Source of the DNA: an uncultured Flavonifractor sp.
GTDB lineage: Bacteria; Bacillota; Clostridia; Oscillospirales; Oscillospiraceae
Direction of reading: 5' to 3'
Assembly (NCBI GenBank): GCA_947346365.1
Contig: CANAAV010000005.1
Span: 93,177-135,098, forward strand
Length of the DNA stretch: 41,922 bases
Shown: in pieces, positions 1-8,076 of the stretch
Numbering within the stretch: the stretch's first letter is position 1
Layout of the letters: each line of letters opens with the position of its first letter
Program-made: the position numbers and the translations under genes
Notes under the pieces: generated by a model
The model's input: the letters and a program-made list of their open reading frames with translations, nothing else
Database searches by the model: none
What the model was told of the DNA's origin: nothing

Positions 1-17
1 GTATTAAACTCTCAAGA

Positions 18-51
18 AAATCCGGTATCCACGGCTGTGGATACCGGATTT
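18..51. terminator. Bidirectional terminator hairpin
   Basis: Arms at 18-32 and 37-51 are perfectly complementary (15 bp) around a 4-nt GGCT loop. A T-run follows on the plus strand and a shorter one on the minus strand. It lies just past the stop of the minus-strand sigma-54 activator, so it probably ends that gene and whatever enters from the left on the plus strand. Confidence 0.85.
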
Positions 52-77
52 TTTTACCCATCCCGGCATACTTTTTC

Positions 78-1499
78 TCAGCTTCCTTTGAGCCCCAGCT
101 TCTCCATCTTTTTGTACAGCCCGGACCGCCCGATTCCCATCTGTCTGGCCGCCCGCTGCACGCTGCCGCCGCAGGAGCGGAGCATCTGGAGAATATACTC
201 CCGCTGGAACCGCTCCGTCGCCTCATAGAGCGTGCCCTCCGGCATCGCCGCGCCCATCTCCTCCCCTTCGCGGGCTTGGGGCGCACGCTGCTGGCTGTCG
301 GTTCCCAGAACCTTTTCAATTTGCCGGCCCGTGATGATATCCTCCGGCACAACGGCAAAAATCCGCTCCACCACATTGCGCAGCTCCCGCACATTCCCCG
401 GCCAGGGGTATTTTTGGAAGACTTCCAGCGCGCTTTGGGTAAACTGCTTATTCGCGGAATATTTTTTGTTCAGCCGTTCCAAAAAGCAGTTTGCCAGAAC
501 CGCCGTGTCCTGCTTCCGTTCCCGAAGGGCCGGAATGGTAATAGGGATCACGTTGATCCGGTAAAACAGATCTTCCCGGAAAGAGCCCTTGTTCACCATG
601 GACGCCAGGTCTCGGTTTGTGGCTCCCACAATGCGCACATTCACCTTGCGGATGCGGGTGCCGCCCACCCGCTTGACCTCCCCGGCCTCCAGCACCCGCA
701 GCAGCTTGGACTGCATGGACAAATCCAGCTCTCCGATCTCGTCCAAAAACAGCGTCCCCTCGTCCGCCAGCTCAAACAGCCCCAGCTTGCCCTCCCGGCT
801 GGAGCCGGTAAACGCCCCTTTGTCGTATCCAAAAAATTCCGACTCCATCAGTTCATGAGGGATGGCGGCGCAGTTGACAGGGAGAAACAGCTTCTGGGAG
901 CGGCGGCTGTTGCGGTGGATAAACTGGGCAAAGACCTCCTTACCGGAGCCGGATTCCCCGTAGAGCATGATGGTGCTGTCCAGCTGGGCGGCCTTGTACG
1001 CGGCACTCAGGCACGCCTTTGTAGCGGGGGCCTCCGCCACAAGGGTTCCGCCGTCCTGCATGCTCTCCTGTACATGGCTCAGCGCCTGGCGGATCACCTG
1101 GTTTTCCTGCTGAAGCACCTGCATGAAGCGGTTGATGATCGTGCGGTTCTGGCTGAACACGATGATATACCGGATGTTTCCCGCCTCATCAAACAGGGGC
1201 TCGGCGCTGAGCACCAGATTTGTGCCGTTGGGCAGCTCGACAGACTGCATGTATTTCTGCCCGGTCTCTATCACGGTAATGCTGGCGGGCTTATAGCTGA
1301 TAATCCGCTCGTCCACCAGATCGTATACGCTTTTGGTCACCAGCACTTCCTTGGGGAGCCCCAGGTCCTGCGCCACCGGCTCGTTGGCGTAGAGAATGTT
1401 GCCTCGACCGTCTGTGACAAAGATGTTTCCAAAGCTGCTGTCCAGAATCAGATTTAAAAATGCGAGGTCTTTTCTGAGCTGGTTGTCGTACCGGGACAT
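78..1499 (-). CDS. Sigma-54-dependent transcriptional activator (PAS, AAA+, Fis-type HTH)
   Basis: Enhancer-binding protein of 473 residues that should use ATP hydrolysis to open sigma-54 RNA polymerase promoters. The N-terminal third is a PAS-like sensor (motif GNILYANEPVAQDLGL). The centre is an AAA+ domain with Walker A GESGSGKE, the sigma-54 contact loop GAFTGS, Walker B GTLFLDEIGEL and the RIN/RELRNVVER sensor region. The C-terminus ends in a Fis-type helix-turn-helix (GGSVQRAARQMGIGRSGLYKKM). I chose the ATG at 1499 because AAGGGAGG lies 7 nt upstream; an in-frame ATG at 1526 has no such site. The loop residue after GAFTG is Ser rather than the usual Ala, a common variant. It closes the catabolic locus whose sigma-54 promoter lies at 4667-4682, so it is probably the local activator. 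The ligand sensed by the PAS domain is unknown. Confidence 0.93.
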   Translation of the reverse strand: MSRYDNQLRKDLAFLNLILDSSFGNIFVTDGRGNILYANEPVAQDLGLPKEVLVTKSVYDLVDERIISYKPASITVIETGQKYMQSVELPNGTNLVLSAEPLFDEAGNIRYIIVFSQNRTIINRFMQVLQQENQVIRQALSHVQESMQDGGTLVAEAPATKACLSAAYKAAQLDSTIMLYGESGSGKEVFAQFIHRNSRRSQKLFLPVNCAAIPHELMESEFFGYDKGAFTGSSREGKLGLFELADEGTLFLDEIGELDLSMQSKLLRVLEAGEVKRVGGTRIRKVNVRIVGATNRDLASMVNKGSFREDLFYRINVIPITIPALRERKQDTAVLANCFLERLNKKYSANKQFTQSALEVFQKYPWPGNVRELRNVVERIFAVVPEDIITGRQIEKVLGTDSQQRAPQAREGEEMGAAMPEGTLYEATERFQREYILQMLRSCGGSVQRAARQMGIGRSGLYKKMEKLGLKGS

Positions 1500-1525
1500 A
1501 GCCGCGCCTCCCTTCTTTCGATCCA

Positions 1526-1554
1526 ATCATAGTATAGAAAGAGAAAAAAGTCCA
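1526..1554 (-). promoter_or_regulatory. Sigma-A type promoter of the activator gene
   Basis: Read on the minus strand: TGGACT (1549-1554), a 17-nt spacer and TATGAT (1526-1531), placed 27 nt upstream of the ATG at 1499. The activator is therefore probably made from its own housekeeping promoter, separated from the permease gene by the terminator at 1573-1604. Confidence 0.5.
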
Positions 1555-1572
1555 GAAGCAGGTCAATGGAGA

Positions 1573-1604
1573 GGAAAAACGCCCCTGAAAAGGGGCGTTT
1601 TTCC
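1573..1604. terminator. Terminator after GntP permease
   Basis: Perfect 14-bp stem (1573-1586 and 1591-1604) with a GAAA tetraloop and T-runs on both strands. It separates the GntP-family permease from the downstream activator gene. Confidence 0.9.
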
Positions 1605-1627
1605 TGTGTCGGGAGGGTGGGGATCCG

Positions 1628-2929
1628 TTAAGCCCCAATCGGGTACATGACCGTACCCAGGATAACCGCAAGTACAAATACAATACAGGTGATGACGACC
1701 GTCGTGACGAAAATCTGCTTGTAGGAATCCTTGTGGGTCATGCCGCACAGGGTCAAAAGGGTGATAACGGCGCCGTTGTGGGGCAGGGAGTCCAAGCCGA
1801 TGGCGGCCAGAGCGCCCACGCGGTGCAGGACCTGCGCAGGAACCCCCTGGGCAAGGTAGTCGGCGGCCATGGCGTCCAGGGCGATGCCCAGTCCGCCGGA
1901 GCCGGAGCCCGCCGCGCCCGCCAGAATGGTGGTCGCCAGAGAGAAGGAGAGCAGCGGCGAGGCCTCCAGACTTGTCAGCGCCTGGCTGAGCACCGCGTAA
2001 CCGGTGCTGGCCTTTACAATTGCGCCGTAGCCCACGATGGAGCCGGTGAAAATGCACGCCATGCCCGCGTTCTGGACGGCGGCGCTGATGCAGCCCCGGA
2101 TATCCTTGAGATTTTTATACATCAAAACCGCACACAGCGCGGTGCCGATCAGGACGGCCAGCAGCACATTGCAGTGGAAAAAGATGAGAAGGACGATTGT
2201 GACCAGCATGGGCAGGAAGGCGATAAGGGGATGGATGTCCTCCCCCTCGCGGGCGGAGGCTTCGATGGCCTGCATAATGCTCTCATCCGCGACGAAGTGC
2301 TCTCCCAGTTTTCTGGCCTTCTGCCCCTCCCAGAACATATAGACACAGGCCAGGCCCAGCCCGATCACACCGCAGATCACGCCTAAAACCGGGGCGGCCA
2401 TAACGTCCGTCCCCAGGTATGCGATGGGGATGACGTTCATCTGCTGCGGCGTACCGGGGAAGGCGGAGGCGGCAAAGGTAAAGCAGCCCGCGGCAATCGC
2501 GCCGGGGATCAGCCGGCGGGGGAGGTCGGCCTTTTGAAACAGCGCCAGGGCGATGGGGTAAAGGGTGAACGCGATCACCAGGGAGGAAATGCCGCCGTAC
2601 ACCAGAATGGCGCCGGTCAGCACCAGGCCGACAATGGCGAACTTCGGCCCCAAAAGCCGGGCCAGGAATTTGGCGATAGACGCCGCCGCGCCGGTTACTT
2701 CCATAAACTTTCCAAACAGCGCGCTGATGGAAAACAGCAGCAGGTAGCTCTTTACGTAGTTGGCCGCAGCCCCCATGAAATCCTCCGTCAAAGCGCTCAG
2801 CAGGTTTTGCCCGTCCAAAAGGGCGAGAATTACGGCGGCCAAAACGGAGATAGCCACAATGTTGACTTTTTTGAACGCCAGGAATACAACGATAGCCAGG
2901 GTCAGTATGATCCAGACAATAGAAATCAT
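1628..2929 (-). CDS. GntP-family permease
   Basis: Integral membrane transporter of 433 residues, almost wholly hydrophobic, with about 12 predicted membrane segments. The loop TLYPIALALFQKADLPRRLIPGAIAAGCFTF and the later SGSGGLGIALDA stretch resemble GntP-type gluconate/organic acid proton symporters. It is the last gene of the dehydrogenase, PEP-mutase-fold and permease unit; the enzyme gene ends 49 nt upstream. An AGGAG site precedes the ATG. The substrate cannot be read from sequence; an organic or hydroxy acid fits the neighbours. Finding a second transporter of another family (TAXI-TRAP) in the same locus suggests two uptake systems or uptake plus efflux. Other ion-transporter-superfamily assignments are possible. 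Confidence 0.8.
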   Translation of the reverse strand: MISIVWIILTLAIVVFLAFKKVNIVAISVLAAVILALLDGQNLLSALTEDFMGAAANYVKSYLLLFSISALFGKFMEVTGAAASIAKFLARLLGPKFAIVGLVLTGAILVYGGISSLVIAFTLYPIALALFQKADLPRRLIPGAIAAGCFTFAASAFPGTPQQMNVIPIAYLGTDVMAAPVLGVICGVIGLGLACVYMFWEGQKARKLGEHFVADESIMQAIEASAREGEDIHPLIAFLPMLVTIVLLIFFHCNVLLAVLIGTALCAVLMYKNLKDIRGCISAAVQNAGMACIFTGSIVGYGAIVKASTGYAVLSQALTSLEASPLLSFSLATTILAGAAGSGSGGLGIALDAMAADYLAQGVPAQVLHRVGALAAIGLDSLPHNGAVITLLTLCGMTHKDSYKQIFVTTVVITCIVFVLAVILGTVMYPIGA

Positions 2930-2978
2930 GAATTTTTCTCCTCTCTACGGGCGTATCGGCGGCGGCGTGAGCCGCAGA

Positions 2979-3851
2979 TTACTTGAGGTACTGCTTCTCT
3001 CCGTGGTAGCGGTCCATCTGGTCGTAATACTTTTTCAGGGGCAGCAGCTCCAAAAGCTCGTCCTCGTCGAATTTGGCGTCCACCTTGGTCATATCCCGGG
3101 TCTGGGCAAACTGCTGCAGGGTTTTGCGCACGGCGGTAAAGGCGGCGTAAATGGTGTTGGGCCAGTATACGGACAGGCAGGCCCCCGCTTCGGTCTCCTG
3201 GGCAATGGAGTCCTCGTACTTGATGCAGGTGGTCACCACCGGCCCGTGGATACGGCTGCGCCACTGCTTCATGCCCTGGATGGAGCCGGGGAACGTGATG
3301 AAGCAGGCGTCGGCCCCAGCCTCCAAGTAGGCGTTGCAGCGGTCAATGGTTTCCTCCAGGTCATTTTTCAGCCAGAGGACGTCTGTCCGGGCGATGATGA
3401 CGAAGTTCTTGTCCTCTCTGGCCTCGCACATAGCATGGATGTGGTCCACCATTACCTCCTTGGACAGGTCGATGGGACCGGTGGACACGTGCTTGCCGAT
3501 GATGCCGTCTTCCACCTGGATGCCGGACACCCCGGCGCACTCAAACTCGTGGACCGTGCGCCAGATATTGCCCGAGTGGAACCATCCGTTATCCACGTCG
3601 CAGATGAGCGGCAGGTCCACTTCTTTGGCAATCTCGTAAGCCAGAGGGAGCAGATCCTTGAGCTGGACCAGTCCCACGTCCGCCAGAAAATATTGGGAGG
3701 CCGCTGTAATAAAGCTGCCGGTATATACAATGGGGAAACCGGTATGTTCAATGAGCTTGGCGCTGAGCACATCGTAAGCGCCCATCACAGGCACGCACTC
3801 CGGCGCGGCCATCAGCTCCCGCAGACGGATTCTCTTCTCATACATGTTCAT
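2979..3851 (-). CDS. Isocitrate lyase / PEP mutase superfamily enzyme (atypical active-site loop)
   Basis: TIM-barrel enzyme of 290 residues in the family of 2-methylisocitrate lyase, dimethylmalate lyase, oxaloacetate hydrolase and PEP mutase. Family signs are the N-terminal GAYDVLSAKLIEHTGFP, the metal/substrate segment ICDVDNGWFHSGN and GIQVEDGIIGKH. In C-C lyases the gating loop after ED normally reads K-R/K-C-G-H and its Cys acts as general acid. Here that position reads GKHVSTG, with no Cys. It also lacks the PKTNS-like loop of PEP mutases. The reaction may therefore be a decarboxylase/hydrolase type or something new. ATG 3851 is given; GTG at 3854, 3 nt upstream, is equally well spaced from AAGGAG. 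It is co-transcribed with the upstream SDR (28-nt gap plus leader) and downstream permease. Confidence 0.82.
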   Translation of the reverse strand: MNMYEKRIRLRELMAAPECVPVMGAYDVLSAKLIEHTGFPIVYTGSFITAASQYFLADVGLVQLKDLLPLAYEIAKEVDLPLICDVDNGWFHSGNIWRTVHEFECAGVSGIQVEDGIIGKHVSTGPIDLSKEVMVDHIHAMCEAREDKNFVIIARTDVLWLKNDLEETIDRCNAYLEAGADACFITFPGSIQGMKQWRSRIHGPVVTTCIKYEDSIAQETEAGACLSVYWPNTIYAAFTAVRKTLQQFAQTRDMTKVDAKFDEDELLELLPLKKYYDQMDRYHGEKQYLK

Positions 3852-3882
3852 CACAATTCTACTCCTTTTTGTGTAGTTTTCT

Positions 3883-4626
3883 TTAAATCATGGACATGCC
3901 GCCGTTTACATTAATGGTGGCGCCGGTGATAAAGTCGCTCTCGTCCGAGGCCAAAAACAGCGCGGCCCCCGCGATATCCTTTACGTCCCCCAGCCGGCGA
4001 AGGGGGACGTTCAAAGACGCCTCGGCAGAGCCCAGCGTTTCCGTCATAGCCGTGAGAACCGTGCCGGGGGCGATGCAGTTGCAGGTGATATTGTATTCTC
4101 CCACCTGCTTCGCCACCGCCTTTGCCCAACAGATCACTCCCGCCTTGGACACGGGATAGGTGGCCTCCGTAAATACTCCGCCCACCTGTCCGGCCACAGA
4201 GGCCATGTTGATGATCTTGCCGCTCTTCTTCTCCTTCATGATCGGAATGACGCACTGTGTACCGTAGATTGTGCCCATCAGGTCGATATCCAGCACCTTT
4301 TTCCACCGCTCCGGGGTGATCTCCTCTACGGGGCACGCGGGCAGGGTGATGCCGGCGTTGTTGACAATGATGTCCACCGTTCCGAACCGCTCCACACACG
4401 CGTCAACGGCTTTCTGCACCTCTTCCTTCTTGGCCACATCGCACTGCACCGCCACGGCCCTGGCGCCGCCCTGGGCTGTGATCTCCTGCGCCACAGTCTG
4501 GGCTTTCGCCAGGTCCAGATCCGCCAGCAGCACGTTGGCCCCCTCCCGGGCATAGGTGCGGGCAATTTCCGCCCCGATTCCGTTGGCCGCGCCGGTAATA
4601 ATGGCCGTCTTGTTTTTAAGTCTCAT
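3883..4626 (-). CDS. Short-chain dehydrogenase/reductase (FabG-like)
   Basis: NAD(P)-dependent oxidoreductase of 247 residues. The classical SDR signs are all present: nucleotide-binding TGAANGIG near the N-terminus, NNAG in the middle, and a catalytic Ser in MASVAG followed by YPVSK. An acidic residue after the glycine-rich motif (LLADLD) favours NAD over NADP. The C-terminal FITGATINVNGG is typical of FabG-like members. It is the first gene behind the sigma-54 promoter at 4667-4682, with AAGGAGG upstream of the ATG. Oxidation of a hydroxy acid or alcohol before cleavage by the adjacent PEP-mutase-fold enzyme is a reasonable inference. It is unlikely to be the fatty-acid FabG because no fab genes are near. 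Confidence 0.88.
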   Translation of the reverse strand: MRLKNKTAIITGAANGIGAEIARTYAREGANVLLADLDLAKAQTVAQEITAQGGARAVAVQCDVAKKEEVQKAVDACVERFGTVDIIVNNAGITLPACPVEEITPERWKKVLDIDLMGTIYGTQCVIPIMKEKKSGKIINMASVAGQVGGVFTEATYPVSKAGVICWAKAVAKQVGEYNITCNCIAPGTVLTAMTETLGSAEASLNVPLRRLGDVKDIAGAALFLASDESDFITGATINVNGGMSMI

Positions 4627-4666
4627 CGCTGATGTCCCTCCTTTTTTAAGTTCACCCCTGTTTTAT

Positions 4667-4682
4667 AGCAAAAGCGATGCCA
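4667..4682 (-). promoter_or_regulatory. Sigma-54 (-24/-12) promoter
   Basis: Minus-strand reading TTGGCATCGCTTTTGCT matches the YTGGCAC-N4/5-TTGCW consensus. The invariant GG (4680-4681) and GC (4668-4669) are separated by exactly 10 nt. Transcription would start about 30 nt ahead of the SDR ATG at 4626, leaving a short leader with AAGGAGG. It drives the SDR, PEP-mutase-fold enzyme and permease genes. Confidence 0.85.
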
Positions 4683-4776
4683 AGCCAACCGCATGTGTCC
4701 GACGCACAAAAAAGGCCGAAACCGCAGCAACCCCCCTCTGCCGCTGGGGTCCAGCGGGAATATCTGCAAATCCAAA

Positions 4777-4835
4777 TGTATCCGTTTGGAGACATTCTGT
4801 GTTTCTTGCAGTCCACATGTCTCCACTTGGATACA
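4777..4835. promoter_or_regulatory. Pair of enhancer-like palindromes (activator binding sites)
   Basis: Site 1 (4777-4794) is TGTATCC-N4-GGAGACA and site 2 (4818-4835) is TGTCTCC-N4-GGATACA. The two are near reverse complements of each other. Their centres are 41 bp apart, about four helical turns, and lie about 100-150 bp upstream of the sigma-54 promoter. This is the usual geometry for enhancer-binding proteins, so the activator at 78-1499 is the likely ligand. Confidence 0.7.
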
Positions 4836-4850
4836 GCGCAGACGCACACA

Positions 4851-4891
4851 AAAAGCGCTGGACAAACCAAGCATGTTCATCCGGCGCTTTT
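4851..4891. terminator. Hairpin, probable terminator
   Basis: Arms 4851-4862 and 4880-4891 pair over 12 bp with one G-U, and have T/A runs on both sides. With the hairpin at 4908-4943 it forms a double barrier between the TAXI gene and the sigma-54 enhancer region. Confidence 0.6.
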
Positions 4892-4907
4892 TGTATACGG
4901 GAAAAAA

Positions 4908-4943
4908 CCGGGGCGGCCGCTCCTGTGGGAGCGGCCGCCCCGG
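4908..4943 (-). terminator. Terminator of TAXI receptor gene
   Basis: Perfect 16-bp GC-rich stem (4908-4923 and 4928-4943) with a TGTG/CACA loop, followed on the minus strand by six T residues. It lies 25 nt past the stop codon of the TAXI gene. Confidence 0.92.
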
Positions 4944-4967
4944 AAAAGGGGGGACAAAAAATAACAT

Positions 4968-6035
4968 TTAGTTGGTGGGCTTCAGATCAGCCAAATCATC
5001 GGAGGTAATGGAGCCCTGCTCCTGATAGTACTTCAGCGCGCCGGGATGGAGGGGAATGTTCCGGTCCTCCAGGGCAGTCTCCAGCTTGATATTGCCGGCG
5101 TTGGGGTGAATGGCGGCCAGGCGCTCGGAGTCGGCCAGAATGACGCTGAGCCACTCATAGACGGTCTCCTCGGGCACGTCGGCGCGGCAAACCCAGCAGG
5201 TATAAGCGGTGAAGGTGACCACGTCCTCATCGTTGCCCTGGTATGTGCCGCCGGGTACTACAACCTTGTGCATGAAGGGATACTGCGCAATAATCTCGTC
5301 CACCAGCTCGTCACCTACGTTGAGTAGCTTCATGCCGGCGGTAACGGACAGGTCGGTCAGGCTGGTGAAGGGGTGGGGGCTGGAATAGAAGCCTGCGTCC
5401 AAAGTGCCGTCCTGAATGCCGTTGCAGATATCGGAGATAGACAGGTAGCTGACCTCTACGGAGTTTTCATCGACGCCCGCCACCCGGAGCATAATGCGCA
5501 TGTACTTGTCCATATAGCCGGCGGTAACGCCAATGCGCTTGCCCGCCAGGCCGGAAACATCGGTAATTTCAGAGTCCTTGGGCAGGAACACATGGCAGGT
5601 CGGACCAGAGCCGCCGGTGTTGTACAGGAACCGCAGCTGTCCGGAGGGCAGCCCCTCGAACTCGCCCACGCCATTAAAAGCGTCGATGATGTCGTCAAGG
5701 CTGGAGGTGCCGAAGTCGGCGTCGCCCATCATGACCAGGCGGGCCATCTCGGTGCTGCCAGTGGCGGCGTCCAGAGAGATCTTGTACTTGCCTGGGTACT
5801 CTTTTTCGATCAGATCGGACACGCCGGCATACAGCGTGTAGTTGTAGGCGCCCAGGGCTCCGGTGGCAATGTGGTAGGTGCGGGAATCCGTCTGGGCGGG
5901 GGTGGCCTGCGCGCCGCCGCTGGGGGTCTCGCCGCCATTGCCGCCGCTGGGAGCCGCACTGTTGCTACACCCAAACATGGCCAGGGCGAGCAGCGCGGCA
6001 AGTCCCAATGCAAGAATACGCTTGAACTTTTTCAT
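4968..6035 (-). CDS. TAXI-family TRAP transporter solute receptor (lipoprotein)
   Basis: Extracytoplasmic substrate receptor of 355 residues for a TRAP carrier. Residues 1-22 form a signal peptide with lipobox LAMFGC, so Cys23 should be lipidated. A Ser/Gly/Pro-rich linker follows. The mature part carries TAXI-type features: YHIATGALGAYNYTLYAGVSDLIEKEYP, LVMMGDADFGTSSLDD and LAGKRIGVTAGYMDKYMRIM. It belongs with the fused permease encoded upstream (151-nt gap). A hairpin in that gap may tune the receptor level. TAXI receptors usually precede the permease; here the order is reversed. The substrate is unknown; dicarboxylates or related acids are plausible. Confidence 0.92.
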   Translation of the reverse strand: MKKFKRILALGLAALLALAMFGCSNSAAPSGGNGGETPSGGAQATPAQTDSRTYHIATGALGAYNYTLYAGVSDLIEKEYPGKYKISLDAATGSTEMARLVMMGDADFGTSSLDDIIDAFNGVGEFEGLPSGQLRFLYNTGGSGPTCHVFLPKDSEITDVSGLAGKRIGVTAGYMDKYMRIMLRVAGVDENSVEVSYLSISDICNGIQDGTLDAGFYSSPHPFTSLTDLSVTAGMKLLNVGDELVDEIIAQYPFMHKVVVPGGTYQGNDEDVVTFTAYTCWVCRADVPEETVYEWLSVILADSERLAAIHPNAGNIKLETALEDRNIPLHPGALKYYQEQGSITSDDLADLKPTN

Positions 6036-6148
6036 GTTTCTCCCTCTTTCAAATTTTTTAAGGCCGCTCCGTCCGCTGCGCGGAAGCCGGGCCGGAGCTT
6101 CCTTGCGTCCCGCCGCCGGTGTGGCCGTCCCGGCGGTGAAACTGACAT

Positions 6149-6169
6149 AAAAAAGCAGTCTGCTTTTTT
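6149..6169 (-). terminator. Attenuating hairpin between TRAP permease and TAXI genes
   Basis: AAAAAAGC and GCTTTTTT arms flank a 5-nt loop just past the permease stop codon, so the minus transcript has a stem ending in U6. It may work as a partial terminator or as a 3'-end protecting structure between two genes of one system. Confidence 0.5.
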
Positions 6170-6186
6170 ACCGGGTACAATCGCCG

Positions 6187-8076
6187 CTATGCGGAAACGG
6201 CGGGGGGCTGCGGCGCTATAAAAGGCGGATCTTTGCGGATGACCTTGTGGAACACAAACACTCCAACCAAAAGCACAAAACCGACCAGGTCCGTAGCAAC
6301 ACCGGGCACAACCAGCGCCAGGGCCCCCACAATCAACAGTATGCGCTCCCAATTGGCCAGCTTCCAGTTGTAGAAGAAGCCCTCCTGCCCACAGGCCAGG
6401 CAGTACACGCCCACCAGCGCGGACAGCGCCGACCAGAGAATGGTGTACCACGCGCCCTGCCAGAGCAGAGACTCGTTATAGGCAAACAGGAACGGGAGGA
6501 TAAAGGCGCAGATGGCCAAACGGAAGGCCCGGGTACCCGCCTTAGTGGGGCTGCACCCGGCGATGCCGGCGCCCGCATAAGAGGCCAGCGCCACAGGGGG
6601 CGTGATGACAGAGATACAGCCAAAGTAGAAGATAAACAGGTGGGAAGCCAGCCCCGAAAATCCCATGGTAGTCAGCGCGGGGGCCACCAAAATCGCCAGC
6701 ACCAGATAGGCCGAAATGGTGGGGATGCCCATGCCCATAATGAGGGAGACAATCATGGTGAGAATCAGCAGCACCAGCGGCTGCCCGCCGGAAACGCCGA
6801 TCAGAGCGGAGGAGAGCCGGTAACCTACGCCGGTGCCCATCACAACGCCGCTGATGATTCCCGCCATAGCGCAGGCCACCGCCACCGGCACCGCAGACTT
6901 TGCCGCGCTTACGCAGATTTTGACCAGCTTTTCAGGCGTCAGGCGGCACTTCTTGTCCAGCATGACGATGACCAAGGTGAGCAGGATGGTATACAGGCCG
7001 GCACGGGCTACGGTTTTACCCACCACCGCCAGGATATAGACCAAAAATACCAGGGGCAGCAGCAGGTAGAACCGCCGCAGCAGAGGACGCACCTTGGGCA
7101 CCTCTTCCTTTTTCATGCCCCGCAGGCCGTTCTTCTGTGCATACACGTCCACCGAGAGTAGCAGGGAGGCGTAATACAGCACGGCTGGAATGGCGGCGGC
7201 CTTGACCAGGTCAAAGTAGGGGATGGCCAGCCGTTCCGCAATCAGAAAAGCGGTAGCCCCCATGACGGGCGGGGTAAACTGCCCGCCCGTAGAGGCCGCG
7301 GCCTCTACGGCGGCGGCGGTCTCCGGCTCATAGCCGGTTTTTTTCATCAGGGGAATGGTAAAGGTGCCGGTGCCGATGACGTTTGCCACAGCGCTGCCGC
7401 TGATAGAGCCGAAAAATCCGCTGGCAATCACCGATACCTTCGCCGGTCCGCCCCGGTATTTACCGAAAACAGCGGTGGCGATGTCCGTGATGTAGTCTCC
7501 TACGCCGCTGACTTCCATCAGCGCCCCCAGCGTGACAAAAAGCACGATGTACAGCGAGGAGGTATACAGCGCGGCGCCAAAAATGCCGTCGGTGGTCAAA
7601 TAGGTCAAATTGATAAAGTTCTTAAAGGTCAGGCCGGTGTGCTCCAGAAAACTGGGCCAATAGGGGCCTGTGAAGCCAAATATAATAAATATGGATACCA
7701 CAATTACAAGGGCCTTGCCCATGGTCCGCCGGGTCGCGTCCAGAATAGAAAGGATCAGCAGCACACCGAAAACCTTGTCGATGGTGTAGACAATACCGCT
7801 GCGGGCTTGAAGGTCCAAATAGTTGACCGTCACATAGATTACGCTGGACAGTCCCAGCGCCAGGAAAATCACGGCGGTAATCCGTTCCACCTTGCCCTTG
7901 TCGCTGTTGATGATGTCCTGCAAATAGCAGACCAGCAGGACAAATCCCAAATGGATGGTCTTTTGGCCGTTACCCTGCACCACGCCAAAGTAGGCGGTGT
8001 ACAGATGAAACACAATAAATGCAATACAGATCGCTTTGAAGGATAGGGACATGCCCTTATGAAGTCCGTTCTTCAT
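6187..8076 (-). CDS. TRAP transporter fused permease (4TM/12TM fusion)
   Basis: Membrane carrier of 629 residues that joins the small DctQ-like and large DctM-like TRAP subunits in one chain, as is usual for TAXI-TRAP systems. Early hydrophobic segments (residues 10-130) are followed by the DctM core, with GSISGSAVANVIGTGTFTIPLMKKTGY, AAVEAAASTGGQFTPPVMGATAFLIAE and MGMGIPTISAYLVLA as family signs. Uptake would be driven by a sodium or proton gradient with the receptor encoded downstream. AGGAG precedes the ATG. The gene has a leader of about 280 nt and two operator-like sites at 8355-8395. A further paired-helix region and hydrophilic tail close the protein. Confidence 0.93.
   Translation of the reverse strand: MKNGLHKGMSLSFKAICIAFIVFHLYTAYFGVVQGNGQKTIHLGFVLLVCYLQDIINSDKGKVERITAVIFLALGLSSVIYVTVNYLDLQARSGIVYTIDKVFGVLLILSILDATRRTMGKALVIVVSIFIIFGFTGPYWPSFLEHTGLTFKNFINLTYLTTDGIFGAALYTSSLYIVLFVTLGALMEVSGVGDYITDIATAVFGKYRGGPAKVSVIASGFFGSISGSAVANVIGTGTFTIPLMKKTGYEPETAAAVEAAASTGGQFTPPVMGATAFLIAERLAIPYFDLVKAAAIPAVLYYASLLLSVDVYAQKNGLRGMKKEEVPKVRPLLRRFYLLLPLVFLVYILAVVGKTVARAGLYTILLTLVIVMLDKKCRLTPEKLVKICVSAAKSAVPVAVACAMAGIISGVVMGTGVGYRLSSALIGVSGGQPLVLLILTMIVSLIMGMGIPTISAYLVLAILVAPALTTMGFSGLASHLFIFYFGCISVITPPVALASYAGAGIAGCSPTKAGTRAFRLAICAFILPFLFAYNESLLWQGAWYTILWSALSALVGVYCLACGQEGFFYNWKLANWERILLIVGALALVVPGVATDLVGFVLLVGVFVFHKVIRKDPPFIAPQPPAVSA

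Noticed and set aside
276-1457. Long plus-strand reading frame opposite the sigma-54 activator
   Set aside because: It is antisense to a gene with full AAA+ motifs, has no ribosome binding site and no recognisable domain. High GC content keeps such frames open.
1497-1526. ATG at 1526 as start of the sigma-54 activator
   Set aside because: The extra nine residues read through the ribosome binding site and the -10 region; ATG 1499 is well placed.
3883-4626. Fatty-acid FabG
   Set aside because: Similar to all SDRs, but the operon context is catabolic and sigma-54 driven, with no fatty-acid genes around.
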